Assembly: GCA_026225945.1 (NCBI GenBank)
Contig: JAMJFZ010001816.1
Span: forward strand, 9,017,001-9,081,000
DNA: 64,000 bases
Direction of reading: 5' to 3'
DNA from: Cricetomys ansorgei
Lineage: Eukaryota > Chordata > Mammalia > Rodentia > Nesomyidae
Of the stretch, positions 58,681-64,000 are shown piece by piece (position 1 is the first letter of the stretch; each line of letters opens with the position of its first letter). Made by a program: the position numbers and the translations under genes. Under the pieces are notes generated by a model, which was given only the letters and a program-made list of their open reading frames with translations, searched no databases and was not told the DNA's origin.

Positions 58681-60516
58681 AATGGTGCCTGTAGCAGAGG
58701 ACACATCATGGAGTCTATGTTTCTTTTCCACCCTTACACTGATTCTGATTAACAAGCAGGTTTCCAGGTTTGCCTTCACGTGCCTTATGTCACTGAGCTG
58801 TCTCACCAGTCCATTGAATTTGGGTATTTATCCATTTGTTAGTTAGTTTTTTGTACTGAGGAGCAGGAAATTAAAATCTAAAGATATTTAAACTCAAAAA
58901 CAATGTTTCCCATTACTAACTTATACTCTGAGCTCTTACATCTTCAGATGACGGTTGAGGTGGTGGCTGTTGTGTATTCCCATAATGATATGCATTAATG
59001 ACTGAATGCTTTTCTACATCCTGGCAATATTGTAGAAGCTGTAAAATAATTTTAAATAATTCTGAAGCTATTCTTCTATGCTAGGAACTAGGATAATTTT
59101 AATTTTATAATGACAGGATTCTTAATTCTACATGTGTCACACAGGAGAAAAGCAAGAGCTCAAATGTTTGTTTAATGCTTAATTTATGCTATTTGCTTAC
59201 TCTTTTACTAGCTGGTGATATACATTGCTTAATCTCTGAAAAATTAATCCCACTTCTATTCTTATGGTTGAAAATAATTCTGTGTTTACAAAGGAGAATT
59301 ACACTGGAGCTGTAGACTGGGATCTATCACAGGAGCCCTGTAGGTGTATGTATACAGTTGTTTGCTATGTTGTCATCTTACTATGGCATTATTGAAAAAC
59401 AGCCTAGCACTTTGTCATCTGGCAGAGTCTTACAAAGTTTCAAGAGTGTACATTACTTAGGCTATATTCGGAACAGTATTCAGGTGTACTCTGTAATTAT
59501 TGGGCATATGCAAATGATATGTAAAAACAGAGTGCAATGCATTAACTTGCAACAAATAATATATTGTTGCTTAAGAAGAAATGCTTGGGTTGACATAAAC
59601 AACACATGATTTCTCTATAAAGTAAGATCATCAACTTATTCATTTTCAATGAGATATATACTAATAAGAATTCACATGATTGAATATCCAGGGGAGCTCA
59701 TTGCATTCTGATAGGTGGAGTTTAATCATAGAATGCAATACGTAACTATGTGAGGGTTGCTTATTTGCATGGTTTAAAGCAAGAATATCAAATGATTTTA
59801 CTAGGTACAGAAGCATACTAGGAGAGCTTTATTAGTTTATTCTACAATGAGGATGGGATTCTAAAAATGTGATTAGAGTACAAATTCACTGTTATCATTT
59901 CAATGGCATCCTAAATATTTTAAGTCTAAATTTGTAAATCATTGCAAGTAGGAGGTGTCTGAGGTGATAGCAATGTTTACTGTGTTGTTGATATTTTAAC
60001 CACTAAACACTTGTGGCATTTGGGCATTCAAACTGTGGACATTATACCTAATTGGAGTTTAATGTAACTTGAATTAACCTAAAATTAAACTGTGACTGCC
60101 ACAAGTAAGTGGTTGCTATATTTTTGTGCAACAAATTTCAAAGACTTTCTTGTTCAGGACTAACATACAACATGAAAAACTTGGGTAGATTTTGATCAAT
60201 GGTAATGCTATTCTTTATTGAAAAATCATTTTTTTTAAATACTCATACATTCAGTAAAGGAAGAAAGATATGTTACTATCTTTAATATCCCTCTTGGATC
60301 ATTTTTGCATGACTGTTGCAATCAATCAAAAGTACTTACAGTTGAATTTTCAGAGGCAAACTTTTTCTTTCATGCTTAGACCTTTGTGGGCAGAGTGTCA
60401 TTGAATTCTCAGGTATTGACATCTTTAGAACTTGTTTTTATGATATCATTTCTCCAAGGTGTTTCATTCTCTGATTTGCTTTCATCTATTTGTGATAATG
60501 CTTCTTTTGTAAATAC
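58681..60516. other. AT-rich unique DNA, no gene seen
   Basis: No coding or transposon signal. A 10-bp-armed inverted repeat, ATTGCATTCT/AGAATGCAAT, with a 20-bp loop spans 59700-59739. A run of octamer-like words (TGCAAAT/ATTTGCAT) is at 59508 and 59763. Confidence 0.5.
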
Positions 60517-60556
60517 ACACACATCCTCGCGCGCACACACACACACACACACACAC
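60517..60556. repeat. (CA)n with CGCGCG interruption
   Basis: ACACACACATCCTCGCGCGC then about 12 CA units. Seen directly. Confidence 0.95.
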
Positions 60557-60828
60557 CAGAGAACTATTGAGATTAATTTACCAAAATGAAATGAATATTC
60601 AAATAAAATATTATATTTTAATTGAGAACTCTTAAATAGCAATATTACTGATCTTCAATCTGACATCCTTCAAATGCTCATAGTGGTCACAACTCTGACT
60701 TCACAATATTCCATGGTGAAAGGAAATATGTGGAGAAAGTATATTGCTCTGTACACACGTGTGATCTTTAGATGAAGATATGAGCACTGATTTATTGATT
60801 ATTTTTATAGGTTCATTGCAGAGGACAG

Positions 60829-61265
60829 TTTATTCTTTGGTAATTCAATGCCCAGTCATAAAGGGTGTCAGTCTCTAATTTTAAAGATGGACACTGAGAC
60901 CTAGAAGGCTTCAGCCTCCATACAATCTAATCTGCAAACGAATGTTTCAGCCTCTGAGACTTACTACTGACTGGGCTCACCCTGACTAGCTATTTTCTGA
61001 ACTATTTCTTTTCACTATGAGCTGTACTGTAAATTCCAAACTGTAAATTGTAAACCATTTGCTTCTGACTCTCTGCTTTCTCTCTATTACTTATTCTGGA
61101 CTGGCTCTGTTCTTCTTGGCTTTTCCTTCTGAAATGAACTGGTTGTGAGCTGATTGCATTCAAACTGCCTGATTGAACTAATTCTCTGCTTCTGCTTCTT
61201 GTCTGTTTCCCATCTGCTGCAGATATAGATTTTGGTGTTGATTCTGGTTCAAAGTGATTAATTCT
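60829..61265 (-). mobile_element. LTR of the same family, 3' part (copy D)
   Basis: Reverse-strand 3' half of an LTR. TTTATTCTTT (reverse of AAAGAATAAA) at 60829 is followed by TAATTCAATGCCCAGTC, CTTCAGCCTCCATACAATCT and ACTTACTACTGACTGGGC, the order of copy B. A second LTR (copy E) follows directly, and sequence matching the 5' end of an LTR resumes at 62116. The CAGAGGACAG at 60819-60828 recurs at 62366-62375. Confidence 0.75.
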
Positions 61266-62115
61266 AAGTGGTTATGTCTAATTGGTCCTAGTCCTGGAGC
61301 CCTGGAACATTTTAGCCTCCATACTATCTAAAACATTTAAGCCTAGAACTGGAAGGTTTCAACCGCAACATCCATGCAATCTAGAATATTTAAGCCTCTA
61401 AAACTTACTGCTCACTGAGCCACTCTGACTAGCTCCTACTGAACTCGGTGCTGTACTGAATTCAACTGACTTTTCTGGTTCAACTCAACTCACTCTCTGT
61501 TCTGGCTCTAAGATGACTGATTCAAATTGACCTTCTGAGCTGGCTGACTTTCTGACCAAATTCTTCTGACTTTGGCAGACTCTGGCTGACTCCTGCAACT
61601 TCTCAGACTGAACTGGTCTGCTAGGCTTCATACTAACTCACTCATATAATCTGATACTGACTTCTTCTGCCAAACTGCCTCTGTGTCTCTACCTCAGACT
61701 TGTCTTTTTGCCTCTATGACTTGTTTCTATATGAGCTCTCATTACTCCATACGATCGCAGTCAGCCGTTCTGCTTCTCTGCTTTAGCCCCTTCATTGAGA
61801 CAATGTGTCTTGTCCTCTATTTGCCTCTTATCCTGACTTTCTGAGCTGAGAGCCTTCTTTTATATTTTGAGAGCTGGGTATGTACTCATTCTGACTTATT
61901 CTGCTAACTCTTCCTCTGATTAATCACTTTGCCTGCCCTTCACTCTGACTCATCTCAGAAGTCACTTTCTATCTGACATTGATTGCTTCTGAGCTCTGCT
62001 TCCTGTCTTCCAAGTGCTGGGATAAAAGGAGTGTACCACCACTGTTTTCTGAATACAAGGGTTAATGCTGTGTATCAACATTCTTTCTACCCCAGAGCAG
62101 CCATGTTACCAGATT
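61266..62115 (-). mobile_element. LTR of the same family, near complete (copy E)
   Basis: About 850 bp in reverse: GGTCCTAGTCCTGGAGCCCT, ACTTACTGCTCACTGAGCCA, GAGCTCTGCTTCCTGTC, two 39-bp units (ending 62028 and 62067), and ATTAAATATTTCTCTAC at the 5' end. Reversed TATAAAAG is at 61857-61864, and TGACTCA (AP-1 type) at 61946-61952. The 3' (left) end lacks the AATAAA part. Boundaries are approximate. Confidence 0.8.
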
Positions 62116-62365
62116 AAAAGATTAAATATTTCTCTACTGTCTACTTCCACCTTGCTTCTCTCTCTGAGCTGTTTTCTTGACTGCTTCCCATCTATTTCCC
62201 TCTCTGAATTCTGCCTTCATACTCTACTTCTACTGTCTGAACTAACTGCCATGAACTAAGAGCCTCATTTTAATTTCTGAAAGTTGGGATTAAAGCTATG
62301 TATGGTATTAAAGTCATGTACTACATTCCTTTAACTACAGAAATCTCTTTCACCTACCCTTAGCA
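62116..62365 (-). mobile_element. LTR 5' part, remainder of copy D (probable)
   Basis: Right of copy E, the sequence resumes LTR-like: TTCTGAAAGTTGGGATTAAA and GCTATGTATGGTATTAAAGT are the reverse of the 39-bp-unit region, ending GGGTAGGTGAAAG-type sequence and a terminal TTAGCA (reverse TGCTAA). Best read as the 5' end of copy D, with copy E nested inside; a tandem array is the alternative. Confidence 0.6.
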
Positions 62366-62382
62366 CAGAGGACAGGATTCAT

Positions 62383-63090
62383 CTGAATAACATCTGGATG
62401 TGATCCCTTCATACAAAATATATGAGCACACATGAACACATGCATACACACACACAAACACAAAAAAATAAGAGACAGAAATTAGTCAGAGACAGAAAGT
62501 AATGAAGGGAAAAGACATAAAATATTAGTCATTCTTCTGAAAATATAATAAAAATATAGGAAGTAAATTCCTCAAGATTATTTGCTTTTTATATAATATA
62601 ATAATAATAATAATAAACAATGACAGACAAATTCAAGGACAAACATTTGGTTTATTTATTATTTGTGTTTCCAGCACTGGGATCATTTGTGTAGACACAC
62701 AAATGTGGCTTTTCAAAACTTATTAGGATGTTTAGATCTTCTGAGTTTAGATGCAACACTTCTTCTCTTAATATCCCTAATCTGACTGACTCCTTTGCAT
62801 GTGTTAACTGAACCAAATTAATTAAAAAAAATCACAATGATCATGGTCAGATTCTGTATGTACCTGTAATCTAAAGATGCAATTATTTTTAGAACAATTT
62901 TTCTGTGCCTAAAATAACATATATCCAGTTGATAAACCTGGCTAATTTTGTTTTAATTCTAAATGTAGATTTACTATCTTTTAATATCATATATGTGTGT
63001 ATGATAGAATTTTGTATCTACAGGTCATCCACACTGAAGGAAATGCGAGGGTGAAAATCTGCATTATTTTCATACATTAAGCCCAGTGTG
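62383..63090. other. AT-rich unique DNA, no gene seen
   Basis: (ATA)n at 62597-62618. No gene or transposon recognised. Confidence 0.5.
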
Positions 63091-63960
63091 ACATCATGGA
63101 TGGACAGAGATGCCAAGTTGTATACTTCTTCCTAGGGCTCTAACATCAGCACTGCCAAACAATTGCTGTGAGTTGGAAAAACATTCTGGATATTGATATT
63201 CAATATTTTTAACCTTTTGTCAGTAGGTGATGAATTAACTCAGCTTCAAGGCTGTTCCAGTTGACAGTGAGAGCTGATTTAACTCATTTCTCACTGCAGG
63301 GAGAAGAATCAGATCCAGGGAGAACAGCCAAGAGACAGAAAAAATGAATTAAAAGTGAAATTAGTGTACTTGTGCTTCATCACTGGTAGACATCCTAGAA
63401 ACTCGGGGAAATTAACATTCTTAATATAAAATATTGATGTTATGCAATATTAATATGGCATCACACAAAGAATTGACAGTGTTTAATGTTTCATTGCAGC
63501 CTCCTCGCTGAGCAGAGGCTCCATTTTATAATCAAAAAGCAATTAATCTCAGATTTAAAAAAAATATTAAAATCCTTGGAAGGAATGCAATTAATTCTTT
63601 TTGCATTTTTATTATCTTGCCTTATTCCTATGCAATGAATTCTATGAGGGAATTTGTGACGAGTGCTTGGTATTGGTTGGCAAACTTTAGAGAGCTGAGC
63701 GGCCTATTTGTGCTTTCATATCCAGAGGAATACGTACTATAAATCACAGCACTGTCAAAATCACTTATTTGTAATTTCATTTTTAAAAACTCTTTCAAAC
63801 CTTCACTTTCACAAATTGAAGTCATTTTGTGTTTAACTCTCCTCTCATACAGTACAGCTTGGTAATACTGAAATACAGTCATATAGGAAGTATGCAAAAA
63901 TTTGTCTTCCTTTCTCATTAAAATATTATTTTTTATGAAAATGAGTTGTCCTGGAAACTC
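63090..63960. other. repeat-free, conserved-looking block
   Basis: Free of SINE, L1 or simple-repeat landmarks, with several homeodomain-type words (GCAATTAATCTCAG, GCAATTAATTC) and TTTGCATTTTTATT. A 96-codon minus-strand frame with ATG at 63918 and stop at 63628 has balanced composition but no recognised domain. An enhancer-like conserved non-coding element is my preferred reading; a real exon is not excluded. Confidence 0.25.
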
Positions 63961-64000
63961 CAGTGTCCTTTATGAAAGATTTCTTTCTCTGTGATTTTCT

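Overview
This is mammalian, almost certainly rodent, nuclear DNA. It is AT-rich, has no operon-like gene packing, and carries rodent-specific SINEs (B1, and B2/B3/B4 types), Lx-like L1 3' ends, long (CA)n arrays and retroviral solo LTRs. Five B1 copies share a diagnostic 3' variant (AGTTACAACAGAGAAA where the mouse consensus has a CTACACAGAGAAA-type sequence). That points to a non-Mus lineage; a cricetid (vole, hamster or deer-mouse group) is my guess, but the species cannot be fixed from the window alone.

I recognise no protein-coding gene, no exon of a known gene, no structural RNA gene and no CRISPR array. The stretch looks like a gene desert or the inside of a very large intron. The long open frames are short for their context and mostly lie in repeats or AT-rich unique DNA. 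The exceptions I flag are a coding-like, repeat-free frame near 34.6 kb, a 96-codon frame inside a conserved-looking block at 63.6-63.9 kb, and a GC-richer segment at 22.9-23.4 kb open on both strands.

Layout. 0-14 kb: AT-rich unique DNA with two B1s, a B4-type SINE, an old L1 tail (7.2-7.7 kb), a rodent interspersed repeat (10.2-10.6 kb) and an 18-bp minisatellite (12.07 kb). 14.6-19.6 kb: retroelement cluster, with an Lx-like L1 3' end split by a solo LTR, a second solo LTR in reverse, and another L1 tail. 19.6-28.6 kb: unique DNA, a 48-bp tandem duplication, several microsatellites, a B2-type SINE, a B1, and a composite B2+B1 insertion sharing one target site. 28.6-35.5 kb: very AT-rich, repeat-poor DNA. 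35.6-37.2 kb: another L1 3' UTR split by a solo LTR. 37.2-46 kb: mostly unique, including a conserved-looking block at 38.7-39.0 kb. 46-58.7 kb: scattered SINEs, L1 pieces and microsatellites. 60.8-62.4 kb: composite of two nested or tandem LTRs. 63.1-63.95 kb: second conserved-looking block.

The best-supported result is a single LTR family present at least five times (counting the 60.8-62.4 kb composite as two). Three copies have boundaries I could fix: TGTAG...CTACA-type ends (decayed in some copies) and 6-bp target duplications (GTAAAC; AAATAG; AGGTCG/AGGTCA), which is the pattern of class II (betaretrovirus-like) endogenous elements. Their upstream part carries a 39-bp tandem unit that resembles the head of a B1 SINE. 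No retroviral coding region is present. No exciting new coding system was found.
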